Virus record (IMG/VR): IMGVR_UViG_3300007511_001080
Location: 1-64,000 of that record
DNA length: 64,000 nt
Strand: one strand, 5' to 3'
Origin: a virus
The translations under genes and the position numbers were made by a program. Position 1 is the stretch's first letter. Each line of letters begins with the position of its first letter. The notes under the pieces are model-generated. The model made no database searches. It saw nothing but the letters and a program-made list of their open reading frames with translations, and had not been told where the DNA came from. Below are positions 16,456-24,105 of the stretch, one piece after another.

Positions 16456-17628
16456 GTCCTCATCAGTATCATCAACACCTTTGTTATCACCAGGCATCAA
16501 TTCTTCTGACTCTTCAGCCATCTTATTTGAAACCTCTTCATCAACCTTTGAGTAAAGGTCAAGGAAAGAAGTTTTGGTATCCTCATCGAAACGAGCGATA
16601 CACATTTCAATCGCCTTCTTACGCTCACCAAAGATAGCATATGCATTGGCGATGTGGACCAGACGCCGTGTGGCGATGATTTCATCAATTCCACCTTCAT
16701 AGAAGGTCTTACGAATGATGTCGGCCCAAGTGACCAATCTCTCAGCGAAATCACCAGATTCCACATCAAGACTAGTGAAAACCTTGTCAAGAATTTTCCG
16801 TTCAACTGACATTGAAGGATACTCTTGTTCAACTGTAATCGGAAACCTTTCAAGGAAGGCTTCATTCAGAATGTTAGTTCCGATAAATCGACCATCTTCA
16901 GACCCCTTACCTTTTGTATTGGCAGTGGCCAGAACATTAAACCCCTTAGAAGGAGCAACGAATCGGTTTACTTTTTTGAGGAACACTCCATTACCCTCAA
17001 GTACGGGCTGGAGACACATGATTTTAGAAGATGCCAAGTCAATCTCATCAAGGAGCAGTACGGCACCACGTTCCATGGCCTTCACAACTGGCCCATCCTG
17101 CCAGACTGTATTACCATCAATCAGAGCATAGTGACCTAACAAATCATCTTCATCAGTCTCTACTGTAATATTGACTCTGAAAAATTCTCTCTTTGCCTTG
17201 GCACACGCCTGTTCAATCATGAAGGTTTTACCATTACCTGACAATCCAGTAATAAAGGCTGGATAATACCGACCAGACTTTACGATACTGTAAATATCAT
17301 TGAAGTGACCAAACGGCACATATAATGGGTCTTTACTAGGGACCAGACTTTCGGTAGGATTATGATATGCCATTACGGCTTCAGATTCTTCCACTACAGT
17401 TTCTCTCACTACAGGTTTTGAAATAATTGGAGTGATGGACTCACCCTCAACTGGCAGTTTAAACAAACCACGGCCAACTCTGTAAGGAGGCCGAACAAAC
17501 CAACTTGGCCATCCAAGACCATGTTCTTCTCTAATACTTGTAACATCACTCATCTCAAGTGTGGCACCTTCACCATACTTGGCTGCTGCGAGGTCAACGA
17601 ATTTCTGTTTTGCTGGACTCAAACTCAT
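16441..17628 (-). CDS. cobS: CobS-like AAA+ ATPase (MoxR type)
   Basis: 395 aa from the ATG at 17628 (GGAG eight nt upstream). Walker A GLSGNGKTF near residue 130, Walker B VLLLDEIDLAS near 190, sensor region VLATANTKGKG near 240. Annotated in marine T4-like phages as the cobaltochelatase subunit CobS, but the family is a general MoxR ATPase that works with a VWA partner. That partner is probably the 816-aa protein at 18066, one gene upstream. Confidence 0.87.
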   Translation of the reverse strand: MSLSPAKQKFVDLAAAKYGEGATLEMSDVTSIREEHGLGWPSWFVRPPYRVGRGLFKLPVEGESITPIISKPVVRETVVEESEAVMAYHNPTESLVPSKDPLYVPFGHFNDIYSIVKSGRYYPAFITGLSGNGKTFMIEQACAKAKREFFRVNITVETDEDDLLGHYALIDGNTVWQDGPVVKAMERGAVLLLDEIDLASSKIMCLQPVLEGNGVFLKKVNRFVAPSKGFNVLATANTKGKGSEDGRFIGTNILNEAFLERFPITVEQEYPSMSVERKILDKVFTSLDVESGDFAERLVTWADIIRKTFYEGGIDEIIATRRLVHIANAYAIFGERKKAIEMCIARFDEDTKTSFLDLYSKVDEEVSNKMAEESEELMPGDNKGVDDTDEDLTPF

Positions 17629-17674
17629 ATCAATCTCCAAAAGAATTATTCATAATTATATAATACAAAATTTT

Positions 17675-17902
17675 TCACAAAGAGTCAAGTGAAAAATCGG
17701 TTTCACCAAAAAATTTTACAATCGTATTTGTATTCAACTCAATTTCAAGGTCACGACCAGCGATGTAATCTATCAAGTAATTACGCCTGGCAGTTGAATG
17801 AGAATTTGCGAGAAGTTCAATCGCTTCTTCTTTCTTAGCAAGAATACCTCTCAAGTGGTCTTTGACTGTATCAACATTTCCGTTCATTTTCCAAGCAGCC
17901 AT
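17675..17902 (-). CDS. hypothetical protein, 75 aa
   Basis: Small, mostly helical (KDHLRGILAKKEEAIELLAN, then an NYLIDYIAGRDLEIEL segment). Lies between the VWA protein and cobS behind its own promoter at 17947. Function unknown. Confidence 0.65.
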   Translation of the reverse strand: MAAWKMNGNVDTVKDHLRGILAKKEEAIELLANSHSTARRNYLIDYIAGRDLEIELNTNTIVKFFGETDFSLDSL

Positions 17903-17941
17903 AATTATCTCTCATTAAAGGTTATTGTCTCACTCACCATG

Positions 17942-17975
17942 ATTATATTGTCTCAAAAGCACATAACATTGTCAA
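17942..17975 (-). promoter_or_regulatory. promoter with shared leader (copy 1)
   Basis: TTGACA (17975-17970), 17 nt, GACAAT (17952-17947) with TGA before it; a TATAAT lies directly downstream. The leader continues GAGTGAGACAATAACCTTT, shared with the promoters at 20557, 23798 and 26776. Confidence 0.6.
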
Positions 17976-17995
17976 GTCTTTTTTGCATTATTTTT

Positions 17996-18069
17996 TGGAG
18001 TGAGGTGGCGGAATCGAACCGCCCTAAATGGTTTTGCAGACCATCACCTAACCGCTCGGTCAACCTCAC
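17996..18069 (-). tRNA. tRNA-Cys (GCA), CCA encoded
   Basis: Acceptor GTGAGGT/ACCTCAC, anticodon loop CTGCAAA, T-arm GGCGGTTCGATTCCGCC, discriminator T and encoded CCA. Its first bases contain the TGA stop of the upstream VWA gene. Confidence 0.92.
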
Positions 18070-20516
18070 GTAGCCACCATATCTACAAACTTTGAAAGTA
18101 AAAGACGATTCTTCAATTTGTTCTTGTTCATCTTGGCGAAGGCTCTCTTAATCTCACCTTTCTTGGCTCCAGTATTGACATCAAGATTTGTCTCTTTGAC
18201 ATCAAGACTCTTTCCACCACGGATAAGATAAAGTTCTGTCCAGCCACCATAGTTTTCACCAATGATGTGACCTTCTTTTCTCCAACATGAATGGAGTCTT
18301 TCAATTTCTGCTGACCTATCTTCAGCTTTCTTAGGTACAAAGTCAACAACATCATACCTACTCAACTTGGGAATGATATAGAAGTTTACAACATTCACAT
18401 CATGAGCATCCCGCAGGATTTCTACCAGAGTGTTTGTCATTTCATTTCTACTATATCTTCCAGCACCATATGCATCAAGAGTATATTCTTTCTTGGTTTT
18501 GGTATCTCGTATTATAGTCTTGACCTTTTGGTTTCTATTCCAGCGGTATCCACGCTCGAGATTACGAATTTCTTCATACTTCTCATAAGTATTTCCAGTG
18601 TAATCTTTATGAGTGTGAGTCCTACGTTCCCAGATATATTCACCACCTGCGGAATCGCCGTCTGTGAGATAAATCAGATTTACAATCTGAACATTGTTCT
18701 TCGCCTTGAACTCTGGCAAATAAGTATGCATTGTCATGAGTGAATCATTCAGAGGTGTGCCACCCAAAGTCAATTCGGAAGGCATTGTCCTATACCCACG
18801 ATAGTATCCATTCCCATCACTATCAAAACACTGAGCCAAGGCTGTCATGTTGATATAAGCGGTATGTAACTCGTTGGCTCTCATCCTTGAAGAAAAGACA
18901 TTCAGAAGATTGAAACCATTGATCAACAAGTCTCCATTCTTCCCGCCGTCTTTGTGAGTCCAGCCAGTAGCATCTCTTCTACCAAATTCACGACGTGCCT
19001 CTGAAGGATACGAATCTGAAAAAAGAAAAACCTCAAAAGGAATATTGACTCTCTTGGCGAACATCACCAGAACCATCATCTGCTCGATAGACCCTTTGAT
19101 GTTTCCGTTCATTGAACCAGACCAATCGACAACCATCACTAGACCATGATTCTTGCCGTCAGTAGTCACATTGATTTTCTTAAAGATATGTTCATTGTAC
19201 TTATACTCATGAAGCATTCCAGTATCAATAATTCCAGAGTTGGCTGTCGCAGTCCTTGAATAGGCATCTGCAGCCTTCTTCATCTCAAATTCCTTGGCAA
19301 GATACTCAACAGTTTTCTTATTGTCTGAACGAAACTTGATAAAACCTTTTTGGGCACGACCAATCTCATCACTGTCTTTGAAATTTTCCAAAGACTTTTT
19401 GTAATGCTTGGTAATTACTTCGTGAATCTCTTTATGGTCAACGATAATCTTTGAAGTGTCTGCCACTGGCATGTTTCCGTAATCAATACTGTAACCAGCA
19501 CCAGAATCTTGAACCAGTTCACCTTCTCTGTTACGAAAAATCTTGTCAGTAAAAGATGAAGGGTCAATCTCTACTGGCTTGTCACCTTCAACCATTTCAC
19601 CTCTAGAAGCACCTCCACCGAAATCATCATGTTTTCCATTGGAATCTTCACTAGGTTCATCAGAAGAATCTTTTGACTCAGAACCTTCTTCATCCTCCGC
19701 TGACTCATCGCCAACAGACTCACCTTCCGAATCTGAATCTTTATCTTCACCCTCATTCTCAGCAGAGGGACCATCAGTTTCAGAATCTTCTTTTTCTTCG
19801 TCGCCGGCCTCAAGACCACGCTTTCCTAATTCTTCATTTTTACCTTCATCAAACTCAGCAAATTCCTCACCTTCCAAGCCTATTTCCATTTCTTCGGATT
19901 CACCTTCACCAAAATCAGCCATAGACATCATGGAGTGGTCTGACATATCAGTTTCAGATTCATTCTCTTTGGCATACTCATACAGTTCATTGGTGACACG
20001 AACCACATCATCCCAAGTCATAGTATTTCTGACTTTCTCAACAAACTCAAACTCTTCTTCAGTAAATTCAATATCATGAACGAATCCACCTTTGAAGTAA
20101 AGATTGATTCTATCAATGAGATTGAGTGTGTTCAAATCCACACCTTTGATGCCGAAAAAGTCTTTCTCAATCAAATCAAGATACCCTTCAGTAAAAGCCC
20201 TACGACCGCCTGGATACTTGTCTTTGATTTTTCTCTCAATTCTGGCATCCTCAACAACATTAAGGAATGACTTGTAACCAGCACCTTTATCAGATGCTGA
20301 CTCATGCCATCCATCTTCTGGTGTGTAGAGTGCATGTCCAACCTCATGAAGAACCATAAGGTCATACAATGAACCACTCATCTCTTTCCAGATTGGAAGT
20401 CTGAGAACTCGATTCTTGACATCCATCGAAGCAGTTTGATAATTACCATGTTCAATGGTCAAGTTTTCACTAGCCAGTAACTTGGCCAACAAGGATTTTG
20501 TATTTACTAATGACAT
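18066..20516 (-). CDS. CobT-like metallopeptidase/VWA protein
   Basis: 816 aa. Residues 57-61 are HEVGH, a gluzincin-type zinc site, followed by a second-helix region rich in E/D (NVVEDARIE). A long acidic low-complexity linker covers about residues 200-310. The C-terminal half is a VWA domain with an intact MIDAS, DWSGS, then a conserved threonine and LTDGDS. This is the usual partner of a MoxR/CobS ATPase, encoded next door. Cobalamin synthesis is doubtful; ATPase-driven remodelling or proteolysis is inference. Confidence 0.85.
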   Translation of the reverse strand: MSLVNTKSLLAKLLASENLTIEHGNYQTASMDVKNRVLRLPIWKEMSGSLYDLMVLHEVGHALYTPEDGWHESASDKGAGYKSFLNVVEDARIERKIKDKYPGGRRAFTEGYLDLIEKDFFGIKGVDLNTLNLIDRINLYFKGGFVHDIEFTEEEFEFVEKVRNTMTWDDVVRVTNELYEYAKENESETDMSDHSMMSMADFGEGESEEMEIGLEGEEFAEFDEGKNEELGKRGLEAGDEEKEDSETDGPSAENEGEDKDSDSEGESVGDESAEDEEGSESKDSSDEPSEDSNGKHDDFGGGASRGEMVEGDKPVEIDPSSFTDKIFRNREGELVQDSGAGYSIDYGNMPVADTSKIIVDHKEIHEVITKHYKKSLENFKDSDEIGRAQKGFIKFRSDNKKTVEYLAKEFEMKKAADAYSRTATANSGIIDTGMLHEYKYNEHIFKKINVTTDGKNHGLVMVVDWSGSMNGNIKGSIEQMMVLVMFAKRVNIPFEVFLFSDSYPSEARREFGRRDATGWTHKDGGKNGDLLINGFNLLNVFSSRMRANELHTAYINMTALAQCFDSDGNGYYRGYRTMPSELTLGGTPLNDSLMTMHTYLPEFKAKNNVQIVNLIYLTDGDSAGGEYIWERRTHTHKDYTGNTYEKYEEIRNLERGYRWNRNQKVKTIIRDTKTKKEYTLDAYGAGRYSRNEMTNTLVEILRDAHDVNVVNFYIIPKLSRYDVVDFVPKKAEDRSAEIERLHSCWRKEGHIIGENYGGWTELYLIRGGKSLDVKETNLDVNTGAKKGEIKRAFAKMNKNKLKNRLLLSKFVDMVAT

Positions 20517-20535
20517 AATGACTCCGAAAAGGGTT

Positions 20536-20585
20536 TCTCTCTCATTTCTTAATTATATTATCTCAAAATGAGAGAGATTTGTCAA
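20536..20585 (-). promoter_or_regulatory. promoter with shared leader (copy 2) and 12-bp inverted repeat
   Basis: TTGACA (20585-20580), 17 nt, GATAAT (20562-20557), TGA before the -10. TCTCTCTCATTT (20536-20547) and AAATGAGAGAGA (20566-20577) form a perfect inverted repeat around the -10, a possible operator. The leader ends AACCCTTTTCGGAG before the VWA gene. Confidence 0.65.
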
Positions 20586-20592
20586 GACAAAA

Positions 20593-20811
20593 TTAGCCTT
20601 TGAGGTTCTTTTTTGTATTTTCAAGAGAAATACGAGCTCGGTCGAGCTTCTTTTGGCGAAGTTTCTCAACTTCATCTGAGGAAAGTTTCTTGGTCAACTC
20701 TTTGTCTTCCAAGATACGTTTGGTGAGCTCTAGGCTCTTTTCATGAGAAGCGATGGTACTCTCATGCAGTTTGATTGCTCGTTCTTGACGAGCACGTTTC
20801 ATAGGACTCAT
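20593..20811 (-). CDS. small coiled-coil protein, 72 aa
   Basis: Almost all charged helix with heptad-like leucines (KRILEDKELTKKLSSDEVEKL). Overlaps the upstream gene by four nt. Last gene of a chain of small overlapping genes from 22376. Function unknown. Confidence 0.65.
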   Translation of the reverse strand: MSPMKRARQERAIKLHESTIASHEKSLELTKRILEDKELTKKLSSDEVEKLRQKKLDRARISLENTKKNLKG

Positions 20812-21188
20812 GCATCCTTTATTGTTTTGATGGCATCCAAATCAATACCACCATGTTTTTCAATAACCCTGTCAACCAATTCAACAGGGACATAACCATA
20901 AACAGTATCACAAGGTTTTTCATCATCCTCACAATAATCCATAATCAAACTTTCCAAATCACTTGGAAATCCTATTTCAACTTCTGAATACTCATCTGCA
21001 AAACCCTTTGGTTCACAATAATGAGTTTCAGATGCCTGAACAGACATTTTAAAACCATCTTTACAGACGATAATCGGATTTCTAATATATCTCCGAATAC
21101 CATTCTCGTAATAGTTTTCTAATTCAGTACCGCGGTAGTCTTTTTCATCTACATTGCGGTACTCTCTTATAAACTCATTCGTTAGCAT
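20808..21188 (-). CDS. hypothetical protein, 126 aa
   Basis: From the ATG at 21188 (MLTNEFIREYRNV). Acidic, soluble, with a C-terminal LVDRVIEKHGGIDLDAI helix. No known motif. Confidence 0.65.
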   Translation of the reverse strand: MLTNEFIREYRNVDEKDYRGTELENYYENGIRRYIRNPIIVCKDGFKMSVQASETHYCEPKGFADEYSEVEIGFPSDLESLIMDYCEDDEKPCDTVYGYVPVELVDRVIEKHGGIDLDAIKTIKDA

Positions 21189-21468
21189 CTTCACTCGCTA
21201 CTTCTATTATCTCCATACAGGAGTCTCGCCAATCACCCAACTCTTCAGACAAGTGAGCAGCAGATACAGGAGTCTTGGGGCTCAACTGCATCGTTTCACC
21301 TTCATACACATCCCACATATCACATGCGAGAGGATTTTTATTTGTACCATAATCCAGATTTGGTTCCTTCTCAAACGCATGGACTGAACCATCTTGGTCA
21401 CGTGCGACATATTTGAAGTTCTCTGGAATTAGGGTTTCAATAACCACTCGTTTCATTACGCGTGTCAT
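21175..21468 (-). CDS. hypothetical protein, 97 aa
   Basis: Starts MTRVMKRVVIETLIP after GGAA. Contains FKYVARDQDGSVHAFEKEP, a small beta-rich fold. Overlaps both neighbours. Function unknown. Confidence 0.65.
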   Translation of the reverse strand: MTRVMKRVVIETLIPENFKYVARDQDGSVHAFEKEPNLDYGTNKNPLACDMWDVYEGETMQLSPKTPVSAAHLSEELGDWRDSCMEIIEVASEDANE

Positions 21469-21643
21469 AACTATTTCCTACATAATAAGGATAAGAATAT
21501 ACTCTGGATACCCCAAGACGAACACCACCTTGGCCAGAGTAGTAATTGTGAGCTCTTGACGATGCCTCTATAGTATCGTATAACTTCACAAAAGAATTGC
21601 CGTCTTTCAATTCAACTAATACGGCTGGATTTCGTTTTTGCAT
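21437..21643 (-). CDS. hypothetical protein, 68 aa
   Basis: Tyrosine- and glycine-rich C-terminal half (YYSGQGGVRLGVSRVYSYPYYVGN). No clear ribosome site, but its ATG follows the upstream stop codon by one nt (TGATATG), suggesting coupled translation. Confidence 0.5.
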   Translation of the reverse strand: MQKRNPAVLVELKDGNSFVKLYDTIEASSRAHNYYSGQGGVRLGVSRVYSYPYYVGNSYDTRNETSGY

Positions 21644-21644
21644 A

Positions 21645-21737
21645 TCAAAGTTTTGAATTCATTATTAAAAAAAATACAATCACTATAATAACTATTGCAG
21701 TACCAAACATAGAAAGAGCTAGTGAAAGTGCATCCAT
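21645..21737 (-). CDS. 30-residue single-pass membrane peptide
   Basis: Read from the gap. ATG at 21737 overlaps the upstream stop (TAATG) and its own stop lies one nt before the next ATG. Residues 5-26 are one hydrophobic helix (LALSMFGTAIVIIVIVFFLIM) with a short polar tail. Tight coupling on both sides makes it a likely gene. Confidence 0.55.
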   Translation of the reverse strand: MDALSLALSMFGTAIVIIVIVFFLIMNSKL

Positions 21738-22027
21738 TACATACCACCTCTCAACTCTGCCTTTTTTTGTTCATACTGTATATCTACATCTCTTATAAAT
21801 TGCTTCATGTATCCAAGCAATTCCTCAATATGGGATGGATACAAATCCTCTGTGATTTTATTTCGTATCAAATCTGGATTTTCTATCATTTCTTTAATTT
21901 CAGTATAACTAAAATGTGGTGAACTGTCAAGTGAAAACATACAACAAAATTGTTCATCTTCTTTTTTTGATGCACTACCTGACCAAAAAGTATAGAAATC
22001 AGAATTTATCCAGCGGGAATAGCTCAT
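21737..22027 (-). CDS. hypothetical protein, 96 aa
   Basis: ATG at 22027 overlaps the upstream stop (ATGA). Aromatic-rich start (YSRWINSDFYTFWSG), then a long helix ending AELRGGM. Function unknown. Confidence 0.6.
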   Translation of the reverse strand: MSYSRWINSDFYTFWSGSASKKEDEQFCCMFSLDSSPHFSYTEIKEMIENPDLIRNKITEDLYPSHIEELLGYMKQFIRDVDIQYEQKKAELRGGM

Positions 22028-22254
22028 CTCAGACCACTCCAATTCATATCTGGGTCATCGAACATATCTTGTTGTTCTGACCTATACGTTTTCTCTATTG
22101 CCTCTTCAACTTTTCTTTCGTCAATCACATGCTGAGGACAATTCCCCTCTTCTGGAATAGAAATTTCCACATCTTCATTTTCATTCTGAACAACCATATC
22201 TTCAGTCAAAGTAAAAACAATTTCAGTTTCTTCTTGGTTTTTCATTATTCCCAT
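22024..22254 (-). CDS. hypothetical acidic protein, 76 aa
   Basis: AAAGG precedes the ATG at 22254; a second ATG at 22245 forms TAATG with the upstream stop and may be used instead. Acidic, contains PQHVIDERKVEEAIEKTY. Function unknown. Confidence 0.55.
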   Translation of the reverse strand: MGIMKNQEETEIVFTLTEDMVVQNENEDVEISIPEEGNCPQHVIDERKVEEAIEKTYRSEQQDMFDDPDMNWSGLR

Positions 22255-22376
22255 GTTACCTTTTTACGACAAAGTTTTTTAGATAGACGCTTCTTGTCGT
22301 TACCTTTACGTTTGGTAGAGAAACGACTCATCCGAAGGACAGCGTCAAATTTTTTGAGTTCAGATAGTGTTTCCAT
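22245..22376 (-). CDS. small basic protein, 43 aa
   Basis: Read from the gap. ATG at 22376 after AGGGGAAATT, just downstream of a strong promoter. The second half is lysine/arginine-rich (STKRKGNDKKRLSKKL), so nucleic-acid binding is possible. First gene of the small-gene chain. Confidence 0.6.
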   Translation of the reverse strand: METLSELKKFDAVLRMSRFSTKRKGNDKKRLSKKLCRKKVTWE

Positions 22377-22405
22377 AATTTCCCCTTTTCTCACTTTCTA
22401 CTTTC

Positions 22406-22434
22406 ATTATATAGAAAGTAACAGGATTTGTCAA
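22406..22434 (-). promoter_or_regulatory. consensus sigma70-like promoter
   Basis: TTGACA (22434-22429), 17 nt, TATAAT (22411-22406). Drives the chain of seven or more small overlapping genes 22376 to 20593. Confidence 0.75.
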
Positions 22435-22441
22435 GACATAT

Positions 22442-23194
22442 TTAAGTAAAATTTAATAGTGGTGCAATATCTTCTATTCTTTTTTTAGCAATATCATAAT
22501 ATTTCTCTTCCTTTTCTATACCTATAAATTTTCTATTTGTATTTTTACAAGCAACCCCTGTAGTACCAGAACCCATACATGGGTCAAGAATAGTATCATT
22601 TTCATTACTATATGTTTTTATAAGATATTCCATAAGAGCTATAGGTTTTTGTGTAGGATGTAATTTTCCTTCCCTTTCGGCAGTTCTGAAATATATTACA
22701 CTACGAGGAAATCTTTTACCGCTTTCACTTTTAACATGAACTTCTGTTGTTTGTTTTCCGTAAGCCTCTGTATCTCTCACACCAATTCCTTTATCGTATG
22801 GTTCTCCATCTACCATTTGTGGATTATATGTACATAATTTTTTATAAAAAACTACTATGTCTTCATGTGCTTTTAGGGGCATCTTTTTTGAATTAAGATA
22901 ACCAGTTGCTTTAGATTTCTCCCACACTAAACAATAACGAAACATCAAATAGTTTGTAGATATGAGTTTAGATGTAAATGGTTGTTGAGCTGTTGATATT
23001 ATAGCTGCATTAGGTTTACATATTTTATCAACATATTTCCAAAATTGCTCATAATCAATTATGACATCCCACTCATTCCTTTTATTCAAAGTGCCGTATG
23101 GAAAGTCTGTTAATAATAAATCAATACTTTGAGGTTCAATCTTCCCCAAAATATTGAACATATCATCATTATATAATTTTATTTTTGAAGCCAT
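22442..23194 (-). CDS. DNA methyltransferase (N6-adenine/N4-cytosine, beta-class order)
   Basis: 250 aa. Catalytic motif TDFPYG near residue 30, in the family's D-L/F-PYGT form rather than DPPY; SAM-binding motif DPCMGSGTTG near 205 comes last, giving beta-class order. PLKAHEDIVVFYKK and LHPTQKPIALMEYL are typical. It overlaps the upstream putative restriction endonuclease by 16 nt, so the two form one operon behind the promoter at 23798. Confidence 0.88.
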   Translation of the reverse strand: MASKIKLYNDDMFNILGKIEPQSIDLLLTDFPYGTLNKRNEWDVIIDYEQFWKYVDKICKPNAAIISTAQQPFTSKLISTNYLMFRYCLVWEKSKATGYLNSKKMPLKAHEDIVVFYKKLCTYNPQMVDGEPYDKGIGVRDTEAYGKQTTEVHVKSESGKRFPRSVIYFRTAEREGKLHPTQKPIALMEYLIKTYSNENDTILDPCMGSGTTGVACKNTNRKFIGIEKEEKYYDIAKKRIEDIAPLLNFT

Positions 23195-23754
23195 TCTGTA
23201 AACTTTTTTACTTCAGACATATCAAGATTGAAATCACTTCTATATTTTTCCATATAGATTGCTTTCTTTGGATTACGTTGTTTGTGATGATTAAGAATAA
23301 AAACCTTCAGGTCTTTACCAGTTGCCCTCTTAAACTTTGCAGGATGATATTGCAATGCCGTGTCCGCAAGAGCTCTTTGTCCGGCCACAATAGCATATTC
23401 TACATTATCTGGAACTTCTGGTGAATTATAAAGTTCAATAAAGTCATTAACCGCACGTTTCAAGTAACAAACATCCAAATAGCATTTGGATTCTATCACT
23501 TTAACCAATACACCATCTCTATAACAATGTTTATCTACTGAATGGTTATTAAGTTGTATACCATCAATTATCTCTGATTTTTTAGGGTCTTTTTCACCTT
23601 TCTTTGCAACAAGTCCAAAGAACCCACACATACTCTTGATAAAGTTCTCAAAAATAAGTCCAGATTTACTTCTTACTGCACCCCCACCTTTAGTTTTATG
23701 TAGTAGTGGTAAACCATCAACTTCATTATTGTAAATTTCAATAATATCTTTCAT
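23179..23754 (-). CDS. putative type II restriction endonuclease (PD-(D/E)xK-like)
   Basis: 191 aa. VLVKVIESKCYLD around residue 88 gives E88-x-K90, with D80 eight residues earlier and E61/D64 upstream, matching a PD-(D/E)xK nuclease core. A glycine-rich N-terminal segment (TKGGGAVRSKSG) precedes it. Identification rests on this motif and on being co-transcribed with a DNA methyltransferase. It could instead be another nuclease paired with the methylase. Confidence 0.65.
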   Translation of the reverse strand: MKDIIEIYNNEVDGLPLLHKTKGGGAVRSKSGLIFENFIKSMCGFFGLVAKKGEKDPKKSEIIDGIQLNNHSVDKHCYRDGVLVKVIESKCYLDVCYLKRAVNDFIELYNSPEVPDNVEYAIVAGQRALADTALQYHPAKFKRATGKDLKVFILNHHKQRNPKKAIYMEKYRSDFNLDMSEVKKFTEWLQK

Positions 23755-23797
23755 CTCGAATCTCTGAAAGGGTTATTGTCTCTCTCATCATGTTTAT

Positions 23798-23826
23798 ATT
23801 ATATGAAACTTTATTGCAAATGTCAA
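23798..23826 (-). promoter_or_regulatory. promoter with shared leader (copy 3) for the R-M pair
   Basis: TTGACA (23826-23821), 17 nt, TATAAT (23803-23798). Leader reads GAGAGAGACAATAACCC then TTTCAGAG before the ATG, like copies at 17942 and 20536. Confidence 0.72.
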
Positions 23827-24008
23827 GAAGTTTTTTGCCTTTTTTCATTTTCTTTTACAACTGACCTGTTGAGAATCCTGAGATGTGCATCTGAGAGATG
23901 GTGTAAGACAATAATTTTGTCTTTGTCTATTGCAGTTCCAAGGTCTACATAGGTTCTACAGAGGTCCATACCTCTGGCTTGTGAACGGACATATTCTTCG
24001 TTATTCAT
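23823..24008 (-). CDS. hypothetical protein, 61 aa
   Basis: From the ATG at 24008; an in-frame upstream ATG would read through tRNA-Pro and is rejected. The AAAGGAA site directly follows the CCA end of that tRNA. Charged, contains LGTAIDKDKIIVLHHLSDAHL. Function unknown. Confidence 0.6.
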   Translation of the reverse strand: MNNEEYVRSQARGMDLCRTYVDLGTAIDKDKIIVLHHLSDAHLRILNRSVVKENEKRQKTS

Positions 24009-24018
24009 TTTTTTCCTT

Positions 24019-24095
24019 TGGTCGGCGTGGCAGGATTTGAACCTGCAACCACATGGACCCAAACCATGCATTCTACCAGATTGAACTACACGCCG
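24019..24095 (-). tRNA. tRNA-Pro (TGG), CCA encoded
   Basis: Acceptor CGGCGTG/CACGCCG, anticodon loop TTTGGGT between CATGG and CCATG, T-arm GCAGGTTCAAATCCTGC, discriminator A, CCA encoded. Confidence 0.92.
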
Positions 24096-24105
24096 ATCTT
24101 TCCAT

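Noticed and set aside
19543-20079. 178-codon plus-strand serine/proline-rich frame
   Set aside because: It is the antisense reading of the acidic linker of the VWA protein; low-complexity shadow.
24009-24071. N-terminal extension of the 61-aa gene
   Set aside because: It reads through tRNA-Pro.
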